This document shows positions 16,432 to 25,705 of a stretch of DNA of 64,000 bases, one piece after another. The translations under genes were made by a program, and so were the position numbers. Position 1 is the stretch's first letter; each line of letters begins with the position of its first letter. Source of the stretch: Mordavella massiliensis (lineage in GTDB: Bacteria; Bacillota; Clostridia; Lachnospirales; Lachnospiraceae); contig NZ_JACJLV010000011.1 in NCBI RefSeq assembly GCF_016902415.1, positions 1 through 64,000 on the forward strand, given 5' to 3'. Under the pieces are notes generated by a model, which was given only the letters and a program-made list of their open reading frames with translations, was not told the DNA's origin and did no database searches.

Positions 16432-17184
16432 TTATAGTTTCGTTGTATACTCAAATACTTTCTGATAAAATCCTTCGCCTAATTCCTGACGGAGCAATGT
16501 GTCCAGTATTTTTCCGTCTTTGAGGAGGACCACCCGTTTACTCAGGCTGGCAAAGTATGGGTCGTGGGTGACCATGATGATGGTCTTGTGCATGTCTTCG
16601 TTGATTTCTTTCAGGGCGTCCATGACGATCTGGCCGGAGCGGGAGTCCAGGTTTCCGGTTGGCTCGTCTGCCAGGATCAGTTCCGGGTCGTTGATGAGGG
16701 CGCGGCAGATGGCGGCCCGCTGTTTTTCGCCGCCGGACAGTTCGTAGGGCGCTTTCAGAAGGAGATGGTCGATGCCGAAGCGTCCGGCAAGTTCTGCGAC
16801 TTTGTCTTTCATTACCTGGGAATCGGCTTTGTCAAGGATCATGGGCAGGAGGATATTATTCCGGACGTTCAGGCTGTCCAGAAGGTAGAAGTCCTGGAAG
16901 ACGAAACCGATCCTGCGTCTGCGGATGTCGGCAAGTTCGTCTTTCCAGAGTTCTTCTGTGTCCATGCCGTCAAAATAGATGGCGCCTGCGGTGGGACGCT
17001 CGATCATGCCCAGAAGCTTTAAAAATGTGCTTTTCCCGCACCCGGATTTTCCCATGATGGCGACAAATTCTCCTTTTTTCACTTCAAAATCAATGTCTTT
17101 CAGAACGTGGATGGTGCTGGTCTGTGCAGATGCACCGGTCATAGTATAGTTTCGGATCAAATGTTCGGTTTTTAAAATACACAT
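16432..17184 (-). CDS. ABC transporter ATP-binding protein, BceA/MacB/LolD type
   Basis: The 250-residue ATPase partners the FtsX-type permease gene 27 bases upstream on the same strand. Motifs: Walker A GKSGCGKST, Q-loop FVFQDFYLL, signature LSGGEKQRAAICRAL, Walker B LILADEPTGNLD and switch region IIMVTHDPYFA. The DEPTGNLD form and the adjacent large permease indicate a type VII (mechanotransmission) ABC system, typical for antimicrobial-peptide resistance or lipoprotein/peptide handling. Stop codon lies within two bases of the palindrome on the left. No BceRS-type two-component genes are adjacent. Confidence 0.93.
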   Translation of the reverse strand: MCILKTEHLIRNYTMTGASAQTSTIHVLKDIDFEVKKGEFVAIMGKSGCGKSTFLKLLGMIERPTAGAIYFDGMDTEELWKDELADIRRRRIGFVFQDFYLLDSLNVRNNILLPMILDKADSQVMKDKVAELAGRFGIDHLLLKAPYELSGGEKQRAAICRALINDPELILADEPTGNLDSRSGQIVMDALKEINEDMHKTIIMVTHDPYFASLSKRVVLLKDGKILDTLLRQELGEGFYQKVFEYTTKL

Positions 17185-17211
17185 GGAAGATACCTCTCTT
17201 TATTTGAAATA

Positions 17212-19761
17212 TTACCGGTTGTTCTTTCGGATTTTCTTTCGCATCTGATGTACCAGCCAGCCGGTCCACAGAAGCTGGAGAATGAGATATAAAAGGCCGA
17301 TCACGCCGGCGCTTGCCAGATAATCCCGGATCTGACCGGTACTGTACATACGGATATCAAAGGTCAGGATGTGGAAAAGGACGGCTCCTGCGACGCTGAT
17401 GATGAGCGGCGGGAGAGTGAATCCCCACATTTCTTTTCCAATGGTGCGCATCTGTTCTTTCTCCGGCATGCCGGTAAAGGAAAACAGCCGGTAACGGTTC
17501 AGGATATCTTCCGTATCATAGGAGAATTTTACGTAAGCCAGGAACAGGGCGCAGGTGGTAAACATCAGGAATACAAATCCGTACAGCGCGATTTTGGAAT
17601 AACGCTCGGAAATGATGTCGTTGACCAGCTGATTCTTTCCGTAATAAACCCGGATATCCATGTCCACTTGTTCATCATCGGCATGGGTGGTGCGAAGCGG
17701 CAAAAGGGCCTGATCGATCCTGCTGTAGTTTTCCGGAGCGCAGGTTACCAGGCAGAGACTGGAAGGTCCGCCCGGGGATGCCTCGGCACATTGCCGGAAC
17801 ATTTCGTCAGATAACACCATCAGGTTCTCCTGAGCGCCCCGCTGCAGCATGCCGGTAAGGATGCTGATCTCATAGCTCTTTACAGACCAGGATTCCCAGT
17901 CCGAAGGATCCTGGGGCCGTCCAAGCTTCATATTTACGGAATCATAGGACGCGCGGTTTACACTGGGATCCTGCATGGAAGCGCCGGAGGTCATGTCCAG
18001 TTTTCTGCGGGCAAAGGAGCTGTCCTGCTGGATCACGGCGTGGATCTCGTGGTCTCCCAGATCAAGATCATCCGGTTCGGCAAGTCCGTGAGCCTTATAA
18101 AGGTCCCGGTAGGTGCTTTCTGAGATTCCCACGTACTGTCCGGGAGGAGCATAGGTCACGATGGAAGCCATAAAGTCCCAGGAAGTTCCGGAGGGAACCG
18201 TCATCCTGACCATGGGATACTCAAGGACATCCGCCTCATACTCGGCGGACAGCCGGTCAATGGTATCCTGGTCATCCTGATATGCCATCACTACAAAATC
18301 ATAGGGCAGAAGATCTTCTGCAGGCGCAGCGATCAGATTGCTTCCCAGATTAAATAAATAAAGATTTAAGGCAAAAAAATGGGCGGCTGTCAAAAGGAAG
18401 AGATAGCGCACATTTTTCCGGAACCGGTACTGCCAGGGAATCTGGGGCAGCACCTGCTTAAAATAGCGGCGGTCCGACGCGGACGTCCATTTCAGAAGCA
18501 GGGAAGCCAGGCTGTTCAAAAGGCAGTATATGCCCAGAAGGAAGAGGACTGCGTTCAGAATGCTGACTTCTTCATAGCCGGTAATACTGCTGTGTATGAG
18601 ATCGACGCCAAGGAGGGTCAGCAGGATCAGCCATCTCCATTTCTGCGGGATTTTTTCTTTTTGTACGGATCTGATAGCGCCAAAGGCATTCCGGATCTGC
18701 AGGTAAGATTCGTAATTGATGGCGGTCGCAAAAAGAAGGATGATGCAGTAGGCGATGATGGCAATGATATAGACGTCAGGGCCCAGGGAGCTGATCACGG
18801 CATAGCCGTCCGGTTCTTTTGCCAGGATGAAGCGCAGGCCGAAAAGACCGGCGGTGCCAAGGATCATTCCGCAGGCAAGAGAGATCAGAAGGCTGGTGAC
18901 ATATTCCGCCATGATCATAAAAGATAATGTGGCAGAACGGATCCCCAGGACGCTGAACATCCGGTAATCGCTCATCCGGCTTTTAATGTAATAAGAGAAG
19001 ACAAAGGCTGTCATAAATATGCCGGTAAACAGGATCAGTCCGATGGAGCGGTACAGGATCTGCTGAAGCCCGGTGCCAAGGACCACATCTTCCGCAGAGT
19101 GGATATCTGTCAGCATGCGGTTCATTCCAGAGGCCACAGTCAGGAAAGCAGAGCAGAGAATGCCGCATAAGATAAACAGGATGTAATTCTTCCAGTTATA
19201 TTTAAAATTCGTGCGGATCACGCGGACAAAGTCCGGCGGATATTTTCCGGGGAAATAAAGACGGCGCTTCCGCTCGGCGCGTTCTTCCCGTTCCCGCTGT
19301 TTTAGCATCCGGTAATTGCGGTTGATCTCGCTGCTCTGCTCCAGATAGGTGAATATCATAAATTCTATCAGCATCACCAGTCCGCAAAACGGCAGGGCAA
19401 AACCACTTTCGTGGCCCTGGAAGGTCATATAGGCGCAGATATAAACAAAATATAAGAAATACGAAATGTATCCCAGAAGCCGGACTTTTTTCTTCAGGAT
19501 CAGCAGGATCCCATAGATCACGTACAGGATCAGCGACAGGGCGGCTACGTAGGTCATGGCCAGAGTGGCGAAGGCTGCGGTATCTCCGGAATCTACAAAA
19601 GCTTCAATGCCTCCTGCGGAAAAAATGGCAAAAAAAAGCTCCGGCAGAGTCAGCGTGTTTCCACGGATCACTGCCCAGGGAGCAAAAAGTGCAAGACCTG
19701 CGGAGATGAGAACGCACAGGATAGAAAATGGTCTGGCATGGATTTTATTTTCTGGTTTCAC
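17212..19761 (-). CDS. FtsX-like ABC transporter permease (BceB-like)
   Basis: About 849 residues and roughly ten membrane segments. Several N-terminal segments precede a first FtsX-like core near IRTNFKYNWKNYILFI. A large extracytoplasmic domain (about residues 460-720) follows, then three C-terminal membrane helices. This is the layout of BceB/MacB-like permeases that sense or detoxify cell-wall-active peptides. The start is placed at GTG 19761 because GGGGG lies 10 bases before it; an ATG 60 bases further upstream has no ribosome binding site. Operon partner of the ATPase downstream. Its ligand cannot be inferred. Confidence 0.85.
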   Translation of the reverse strand: MKPENKIHARPFSILCVLISAGLALFAPWAVIRGNTLTLPELFFAIFSAGGIEAFVDSGDTAAFATLAMTYVAALSLILYVIYGILLILKKKVRLLGYISYFLYFVYICAYMTFQGHESGFALPFCGLVMLIEFMIFTYLEQSSEINRNYRMLKQREREERAERKRRLYFPGKYPPDFVRVIRTNFKYNWKNYILFILCGILCSAFLTVASGMNRMLTDIHSAEDVVLGTGLQQILYRSIGLILFTGIFMTAFVFSYYIKSRMSDYRMFSVLGIRSATLSFMIMAEYVTSLLISLACGMILGTAGLFGLRFILAKEPDGYAVISSLGPDVYIIAIIAYCIILLFATAINYESYLQIRNAFGAIRSVQKEKIPQKWRWLILLTLLGVDLIHSSITGYEEVSILNAVLFLLGIYCLLNSLASLLLKWTSASDRRYFKQVLPQIPWQYRFRKNVRYLFLLTAAHFFALNLYLFNLGSNLIAAPAEDLLPYDFVVMAYQDDQDTIDRLSAEYEADVLEYPMVRMTVPSGTSWDFMASIVTYAPPGQYVGISESTYRDLYKAHGLAEPDDLDLGDHEIHAVIQQDSSFARRKLDMTSGASMQDPSVNRASYDSVNMKLGRPQDPSDWESWSVKSYEISILTGMLQRGAQENLMVLSDEMFRQCAEASPGGPSSLCLVTCAPENYSRIDQALLPLRTTHADDEQVDMDIRVYYGKNQLVNDIISERYSKIALYGFVFLMFTTCALFLAYVKFSYDTEDILNRYRLFSFTGMPEKEQMRTIGKEMWGFTLPPLIISVAGAVLFHILTFDIRMYSTGQIRDYLASAGVIGLLYLILQLLWTGWLVHQMRKKIRKNNR

Positions 19762-19865
19762 GTTAGAATTTCCCCCTTTTTCATCTCCCGCTATTATAAC
19801 ACTTTTTGTGTGAAAATACAATGAAACCAGATGGAATTTCGTGGAAAATCCGGAAGATTTCGGAT

Positions 19866-19899
19866 GAAAAAGAAGACCCCGGCTTTCATAAAGCCGGGG
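19866..19899 (-). terminator. Terminator after the first aminopeptidase P gene
   Basis: Minus-strand stem CCCCGGCTT/AAGCCGGGG with a 5-base loop followed by a T-rich tract (TCTTCTTTTTC), about 12 bases past the stop codon. Confidence 0.85.
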
Positions 19900-19910
19900 C
19901 CTGTCTTATC

Positions 19911-21698
19911 CTAGATCGCTCTTGTGTATTCTTTGAGCCATTCTCTTTCTTCATCGGTCAGATGCGGGCCGATCTTTTCATAAACGTCTTTGTGGTAATT
20001 GTTCAGCCACTCACGCTCGTCTTTACTCATTTCTTCCGGATCGATGCCGTCCAGGTCGATAGGAGCGAAGGTGATCGTTTCAAAATACATGAACTGTCCG
20101 TACTTGTTCTGCACGCCTTTTCTTACGATAAATTCGTTTTCAATACGGATACCGAACTGGCCGTCCTCGTAGATGCCTGGTTCGTCTGTGATGACCATGC
20201 CTTCCTCCAGCTGATGGTGTTCGTTCTTGCTGGGAACGATGTACCAGCGGAAGCCTGTAGGCGGTTCATGTACGTTTCCAAGATATCCGACGCCGTGACC
20301 GGTACCGCACTGGAAATCCAGATCCAGATCCCAGATCGGTCCTCTGGCCAGGATGTCAAGATTGTATCCGTAGCATCCATAGAGGAATCTTGCCCGGGAC
20401 AGACGCATCATGGCGCGGACCACTGCGGTGAAGTATTTCTTCATCTGCTGGTCAACAGAGCCAAGGACAAAGGTTCTGGTGATGTCAGTGGAACCCTGGT
20501 AGTATCCGCCACCTGTATCATTTAAGAAGAAAGCTCCTTCTTTTAACTCTACGTCGCTTTCCGGAGACGGAGAGTAGTGCATCATGGCCGCGTGATCGGC
20601 AAATGCGCACAGAGGCTCGAAGCTGTCGCGGATGTATCCGTCCTGAGCAGCGCGCAGGCTGGTCAGCTTGTCTGCGGCGGAAAGTTCTGTGATCTTTTCT
20701 TTATCAAATCTTGTTTTTACCCAGTACATGAATTTGGTGATCGCTATGCCGTCTTTGATATGGGCTTCTTTGATGTTTTCCAGCTCTACCGGATTCTTCA
20801 TGGCTTTCATAAGGATCTCGGGGTTGGCTGCCTCTACGGTCTTGCAGGGGATGTTCTTAAACAGCGCATAGTTCATCTTCATGGGGTCGATCATAGCGGT
20901 CAGAGACGGATCCAGCTTCTTGACATCCTCATAAATATCATTGTAAGGATGGATGTGAACATTGTTCTTTGCAAATTCCGCCAGGATCTGATCATTTAAT
21001 TTCCGCTCGTCCACATACAGTTCCACGCTGTCCATGGTCACGATGGAATAGGAGAGGAGAAGCGGGAAGAATTCAATATCGTCGCCTCTTACATTTAAGA
21101 GCCAGCAGGTGTCGTCCAGGGATGCGATGATATGGATGTCCGCGCCTGCTTCTTTCATCTTTTCACGGACTCTTGCAAGTTTGGAAGCAGTGCTTTCTCC
21201 GGAATACTTTTCTTCCAGGAAGAAGGCCGGCTTCTCGGAAAGAGGCGGACGGTCCTCCCAGATCTCGTCGATCAGGTCTTCGGAATAGTTGATCTTGATG
21301 TTCTTTGGTGTCAGAGCCTCTTCAAATTCCTCGCCCTCGCCCATGGACATGACACGTCCGTCAAAACCGACGGTTCCGCCTTCCGGAACAACATCTGCCA
21401 GAAATTCTGTGACGGACGGGGTGTCGCCTACAAACATCTTCATCAGACGGATGCCGCTGCCTTCCAGTTCGTTTGTCGCCTGGAAGAAGTAACGTCCGTC
21501 GGTCCACAGACCACCGTCATCCTTTGTGATGACTGCGGTTCCGTAAGATCCGCTGAACCCGCTGATGAATTTTCTTGCCTTAAAGTGTTCGCCGACATAC
21601 TCGCTCTGATGAAAATCAGCGGTGGGGACCACATAGGCGTCCATGCCTTTCTCAGCCATGAGAGCACGGAGCTTCTCTACTCTTTTTGCTGTACTCAT
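19911..21698 (-). CDS. Aminopeptidase P family protein (M24B, Xaa-Pro aminopeptidase), paralogue 1
   Basis: Removes an N-terminal residue that precedes proline. The 595-residue length is the long three-domain form with two creatinase-like N-terminal domains and a C-terminal pita-bread domain. Dinuclear metal ligands are visible: two aspartates in NDTGGGYYQGSTDITRTF, histidine in GTGHGVGY, glutamates in TDEPGIYEDG and RIENEF. ATG at 21698 follows GGAGG; the upstream open stretch lacks similarity. It lies directly downstream of a peptide transporter gene, so imported proline-containing peptides are a plausible substrate. A close paralogue is at 57.6-59.4 kb. Confidence 0.94.
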   Translation of the reverse strand: MSTAKRVEKLRALMAEKGMDAYVVPTADFHQSEYVGEHFKARKFISGFSGSYGTAVITKDDGGLWTDGRYFFQATNELEGSGIRLMKMFVGDTPSVTEFLADVVPEGGTVGFDGRVMSMGEGEEFEEALTPKNIKINYSEDLIDEIWEDRPPLSEKPAFFLEEKYSGESTASKLARVREKMKEAGADIHIIASLDDTCWLLNVRGDDIEFFPLLLSYSIVTMDSVELYVDERKLNDQILAEFAKNNVHIHPYNDIYEDVKKLDPSLTAMIDPMKMNYALFKNIPCKTVEAANPEILMKAMKNPVELENIKEAHIKDGIAITKFMYWVKTRFDKEKITELSAADKLTSLRAAQDGYIRDSFEPLCAFADHAAMMHYSPSPESDVELKEGAFFLNDTGGGYYQGSTDITRTFVLGSVDQQMKKYFTAVVRAMMRLSRARFLYGCYGYNLDILARGPIWDLDLDFQCGTGHGVGYLGNVHEPPTGFRWYIVPSKNEHHQLEEGMVITDEPGIYEDGQFGIRIENEFIVRKGVQNKYGQFMYFETITFAPIDLDGIDPEEMSKDEREWLNNYHKDVYEKIGPHLTDEEREWLKEYTRAI

Positions 21699-21736
21699 AT
21701 AGAAAGACCTCCTTATGTAAATATAGTTTATGAGTG

Positions 21737-21768
21737 AAAAAGCGACTGCATTGCTGCAATCGCTTTTT
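21737..21768 (-). terminator. Terminator between the POT transporter and aminopeptidase P genes
   Basis: Stem AAAAAGCGA-C-TGCA / TGCA-A-TCGCTTTTT with one mismatch and a TTGC loop; A-run on one side and T-run on the other make it bidirectional in form. It would end or attenuate transcription from the transporter into the peptidase gene. Confidence 0.75.
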
Positions 21769-21786
21769 CGTAAGCTATGAATAAAA

Positions 21787-23157
21787 TTATTCTGCTTTTT
21801 CCATTTCATCCAATTTGCCGCTGCATGCCCACAGGATGATACCCAGGACGATCATGATAGCAGCAAGTCCGCCGTAACCAACAGTGAAGCTGATGGTCTT
21901 TAACCAGTCGTACAGAGCCGGATAAATCTGCTGTGCGATAAATACCGCGATTGGCCAGAAGCCAAGCAGAAGACCAAGAACCTTAGCCGGAGCCAGCTTG
22001 GATACGAAAGAGTTTCCAAGCGGGGAGAATACCATCTCACCTACGGACATCAACAGACATACAAGTGCAAGCCAGAATACGGAGCACTGTCCGTTGGCTG
22101 ATGCGATCATATCAGCAACAACCATTACGATGTAGGAGATACCTACCAGGATGATACCAAGAGCTGTCTTCTTGAACATGCTCAGGTCGCCCTGCGGTCT
22201 CTTAGCCAGCTTGTCCCAAAGAACAGCCAGTGTAGGACCAAGAATGATACATACCAGTGCGTTTACGGAGTCGAACCAGGAAGTCGGGATCGTGAAGGAT
22301 CCGATCTGCCAGTTTGCAAGGTTCATGTAGTCTGCACCATCGCCCCATCCGAAGCGGTAGTATGCCGGCATGTAAGCCATGTACCACAGCATCCAGAACA
22401 GTGCGGAGAACAGAGTTACAAGAATGATAGCAATGATTCGTTTCCAGTCACCGGAGGTAAGAGGAGCGCTTTCGCCCTTCTCTTTTGCAGCAGTACCAGC
22501 TGTTTCGAAATCACGCTGGTCAGCCTTGAACGGTTTCTTACCGGCATCGCCAAGAGCTCTTCCGTTAGCGATGAACCAGATGGCATCGATGAACAGGAAG
22601 ATTGCACAGATCAAGAATACAGTGTTGAAGCTGGTCTTGATTCCGAACAGGCCTGTGGTAGCCAGCATAGCGATGAAAGTAGTACCACAGAAGGAACCGA
22701 TGTTTACGAAGGAGTACTGAATACTGAATGCAGAGTTCAGTTCCTCAGCGTCATGGAACAGAAGTCCGTTGATACCGGAAAGGTTACCCTTGAATAAACC
22801 AGTACCTACAGATACCAGGATGATCATTGCCCATACAAGAGCAAGAGAATCAGCCTTCCATGTACACAGGTATCCAAGTCCCATGAGAATCATTCCGACA
22901 GGAACACAGATTCTCGGGCTGATCCAGTGGTCGGCAATGTAACCGCCAAAGATCGGTGTGATGTACGTCCACGCTACGAAAGAAGCGCTCATTGCAGCAC
23001 CCTGGGTATCGGAAAGTCCAAGACCGCCGGAAGCTGCTTCGGTTGCGATCCAGATGGCCAACAGATATTTCACTGTGTAGAACGCAAGACGCTCAAATGT
23101 GAATCCAAGCGCACAAACGTAAAAGCCAAATGGTCTTTTGTGTTTTACGTTTTCCAT
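21787..23157 (-). CDS. POT-family (proton-dependent) oligopeptide transporter
   Basis: Major-facilitator-type di-/tripeptide:H+ symporter, 456 residues with about 12-14 membrane helices. The N terminus shows the ExxER-like motif (FERLAFYT), followed by GLFKGNLSGING and FSIQYSFVNIGSF, which match the two POT/PTR2 signature regions. The first motif is altered: the expected ExxERF acid residue spacing is reduced to FER, which may change proton coupling. It has its own promoter in the divergent region and is followed on the same strand by an aminopeptidase P gene, suggesting peptide uptake and breakdown as a unit. Confidence 0.88.
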   Translation of the reverse strand: MENVKHKRPFGFYVCALGFTFERLAFYTVKYLLAIWIATEAASGGLGLSDTQGAAMSASFVAWTYITPIFGGYIADHWISPRICVPVGMILMGLGYLCTWKADSLALVWAMIILVSVGTGLFKGNLSGINGLLFHDAEELNSAFSIQYSFVNIGSFCGTTFIAMLATTGLFGIKTSFNTVFLICAIFLFIDAIWFIANGRALGDAGKKPFKADQRDFETAGTAAKEKGESAPLTSGDWKRIIAIILVTLFSALFWMLWYMAYMPAYYRFGWGDGADYMNLANWQIGSFTIPTSWFDSVNALVCIILGPTLAVLWDKLAKRPQGDLSMFKKTALGIILVGISYIVMVVADMIASANGQCSVFWLALVCLLMSVGEMVFSPLGNSFVSKLAPAKVLGLLLGFWPIAVFIAQQIYPALYDWLKTISFTVGYGGLAAIMIVLGIILWACSGKLDEMEKAE

Positions 23158-23249
23158 TTTTTATCCCTCCAATTAATATAGTGAAAAATGAAAACGAGAA
23201 TCTGAACGCAAATAAAGTTTTCCCCCTGCGTATCAAATTCAACATGAGA

Positions 23250-23278
23250 ACTATAGCACAATTTAGACTAAAGTACAA
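23250..23278 (-). promoter_or_regulatory. Promoter of the POT transporter gene
   Basis: Minus strand TTGTAC (23273-23278), 17-base spacer, TATAGT (23250-23255), about 95 bases upstream of the start codon. Confidence 0.65.
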
Positions 23279-23329
23279 TGCGAATTTAAGATTTTGTTAA
23301 TATTTTTTTTAGAATCCGTTCTGTTTTTC

Positions 23330-23358
23330 TTGCGGATTGGAAAAGATACCTATATAAT
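23330..23358 (+). promoter_or_regulatory. Promoter of the sodium-pump decarboxylase operon
   Basis: TTGCGG (23330-23335), 17-base spacer, TATAAT (23353-23358), about 90 bases upstream of the first gene. The rest of the 290-base divergent gap holds the opposing promoter and AT-rich sequence with no further feature I can support. Confidence 0.65.
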
Positions 23359-23449
23359 ATAAATTGGCAGAAATTTTGGTTGCATTTTCTGGATTAACGG
23401 AAAAGTAGTGATCAGATTTAAAATATTTATATAATGGAGGGAAAGACAT

Positions 23450-24886
23450 ATGGGCAACATGTCAACGGAAAAGGCTGCATTCAGACGGGTCAGAGGTCTT
23501 CTGGATGCGGGAAGCTTTGTTGAGATCGGCGGCGCGGTGACAGCCAGGGCAACTGATTTTAACATGCCGGACAAAGAGACTCCGGCAGACGGCGTGATCA
23601 CCGGTTACGGTGTGATCGACGGCAATCTGGTTTATGTTTACAGCCAGGACGCTTCTGTTTTAAACGGAGCGGTGGGAGAGATGCATGCAAAGAAGATTGC
23701 CAGGATCTATGATATGGCCATGAAGATGGGAGCGCCTGTTGTCGGGCTGATCGACTGTGCGGGCTTAAGGCTTCAGGAGGCTTCAGATGCTCTGGAGGCG
23801 TTTGGCATGCTTTACCAGAAGCAGGCGCTGGCTTCCGGTGTGATCCCGCAGATCACGGCGATCTTTGGATCCTGCGGCGGCGGACTTTCCGTGGTGCCGG
23901 GCCTGACAGATTTTACCTTTATGGAAGAAAAGGGAAAACTGTTTGTGAATTCCCCCAATGCGCTTCCGGGAAATGAGATTTCAAGATGTGATACTTCTTC
24001 CGCGGCATTCCAGAGCGAGCATACCGGACTGGTGGACGGGACAGGCACAGAGGAAGAGATCTTATCCCAGATCCGGGAGCTGATCCTGATGCTTCCCTGC
24101 AATAATGAGGAAGATGTTTCCTACGAAGACTGTAGCGATGATCTGAACCGTGTGTGCGGCGGGATCGAGAATGCGGCGGAAGACGCTGCGATCGTGCTTT
24201 CCCAGATTTCTGACGACGGCGTCTTTTTTGAGACAAAGAGACAGTTTGCAAGGGATATGGTGACCGGGTTTATCAAGCTGAACGGTATGACCGTGGGAGC
24301 AGTGGCAAACCGCAGCAAGGTCTATGACGAGAATGCAGAGGTTGTGGAAGCGTTTGACGGATCTTTGTCAGCAGACGGCGCGCAGAAGGCGGCGGAGTTT
24401 GTGACTTTCTGTGATGCATTTCATATTCCGGTGCTGACGATTACGAATGTGGAAGGCTTTGCGGCCAGTGATTATGACGAGAAGCATCTGGCAAAGGCAG
24501 CCGCAAAGCTGACCTATGCATTTGCAAACGCCACGGTGCCCAAAGTAAATGTGATCACCCGGAAAGCGTTTGGTTCCGCCTATGTGGCGATGAACAGCAA
24601 GTCTGTGGGAGCGGATATGGTTTATGCATGGAAGGGATCCCAGATCGGTATGATGGACGCCACCCTGGCTGCAAAGATCATGTATGCAGGCGAGGATATG
24701 GCAGTGATAAGGGAAAAGGCTTCCGAATACGACAGACTGCAGAACAGTCCGGTATCTGCCGCGTCCAGAGGCTATGTGGATACCATCATCGAGCCGGCAG
24801 ACACCAGAAAATATGTGATCGGAGCGTTTGAGATGCTGTTTACCAAGCGGGAAGAACGTCCGGCAAAAATGCATGGAACAGTTTAG
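23450..24886 (+). CDS. Acyl-CoA carboxyltransferase subunit (MmdA / PccB / transcarboxylase 12S type)
   Basis: Moves a carboxyl group between an acyl-CoA and biotin. The 478-residue protein has the two crotonase-like halves of the family; GSCGGGLSVVPGLTDFTFM in the N-terminal half and VTRKAFGSAYVAMNSKSVGAD-like sequence in the C-terminal half line the CoA and biotin sites. It is somewhat shorter than typical MmdA (about 510). GGAGGG precedes the ATG. First gene of a five-gene operon. Its acyl-CoA (methylmalonyl-, malonyl-, glutaconyl- or acetyl-CoA) cannot be fixed by eye. Confidence 0.88.
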   Translation: MGNMSTEKAAFRRVRGLLDAGSFVEIGGAVTARATDFNMPDKETPADGVITGYGVIDGNLVYVYSQDASVLNGAVGEMHAKKIARIYDMAMKMGAPVVGLIDCAGLRLQEASDALEAFGMLYQKQALASGVIPQITAIFGSCGGGLSVVPGLTDFTFMEEKGKLFVNSPNALPGNEISRCDTSSAAFQSEHTGLVDGTGTEEEILSQIRELILMLPCNNEEDVSYEDCSDDLNRVCGGIENAAEDAAIVLSQISDDGVFFETKRQFARDMVTGFIKLNGMTVGAVANRSKVYDENAEVVEAFDGSLSADGAQKAAEFVTFCDAFHIPVLTITNVEGFAASDYDEKHLAKAAAKLTYAFANATVPKVNVITRKAFGSAYVAMNSKSVGADMVYAWKGSQIGMMDATLAAKIMYAGEDMAVIREKASEYDRLQNSPVSAASRGYVDTIIEPADTRKYVIGAFEMLFTKREERPAKMHGTV

Positions 24887-24899
24887 AGAGGTGAGGCAA

Positions 24900-25685
24900 G
24901 TGAAAAAGAGATTGAGTGTTTTGCTATGTACGGTAATGACTGCATTTCTGGTCACGGCCTGCACGTCTGCTGATACCATGGAGTATGACAAAGACATGCT
25001 GGAAGAGTCTACGGAGGTACTGATCCAGTACTGTGCCGGGGCGGATGAGACGGTGACAGAGCAGTGGAAGTCTTTATCGGATTACGCGCTGGAGTACCAG
25101 CTGATGCAGTCGGGGCTTCCGTTTACGCCGGAAGGATTTATCGGGGCTCTGGACGCATGGCCGGCTGCCATTGACGAGTGCGGCGAATACATGGGTCACG
25201 GAGATTTTGCCATTACGACAGAAGGAGACGAGATCCATGTAACGGCCATGGGCGAATTCGCGGAACGGGATGCAGAGATCGAAGTGGTATATGACGCGGA
25301 TTCCCGTCTGGATTCGCTGAATGTATCTGCGCAGTACAGTATGGGAGAGATCCTGGAGAAAGCGGGACTTAATACCATCCTTGGAATGGGAACGGTATTT
25401 GTGGTGCTGATCTTTATCTCCATCATCATTTCTCTTATGAAATATATACCGGCTCTTGGTAATTTCTTTACAAAGAAGCCGAAAAAAGAGGAAGCCGGGG
25501 ATGCTTCCGCCATAGAAGCTGTGGAGCCGGCCGCGTCAGAGAGCGCCGGAACAGAAGATCTTCTGGCGGATGAAGAACTGGTGGCCGTGATCGCGGCTGC
25601 GATCGCCGCGGCGGAAGGCGCGGGAACCGATGGATTTGTGGTGCGCAGTATCAGGCGCAGACCGTCAAATAAATGGAAAGCATAG
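24900..25685 (+). CDS. OadG-family subunit with an N-terminal lipoprotein-like extracytoplasmic domain
   Basis: Gamma-type subunit that assembles the sodium-pump decarboxylase. The GTG start at 24900 follows GAGGTGAG. Residues 1-20 look like a lipoprotein signal, with lipobox VTAC and lipidated Cys21. Residues 22-155 form an acidic soluble domain. A membrane helix spans about 162-186 (LGMGTVFVVLIFISII). The C-terminal part is Ala/Glu-rich and ends in FVVRSIRRRPSNKW, which matches the OadG C-terminal consensus. Classical OadG is only about 80-120 residues and begins at the membrane helix, so the first 155 residues are an addition. Confidence 0.82.
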   Translation: MKKRLSVLLCTVMTAFLVTACTSADTMEYDKDMLEESTEVLIQYCAGADETVTEQWKSLSDYALEYQLMQSGLPFTPEGFIGALDAWPAAIDECGEYMGHGDFAITTEGDEIHVTAMGEFAERDAEIEVVYDADSRLDSLNVSAQYSMGEILEKAGLNTILGMGTVFVVLIFISIIISLMKYIPALGNFFTKKPKKEEAGDASAIEAVEPAASESAGTEDLLADEELVAVIAAAIAAAEGAGTDGFVVRSIRRRPSNKWKA

Positions 25686-25705
25686 GAAACAGGAGGATAG
25701 AAACC

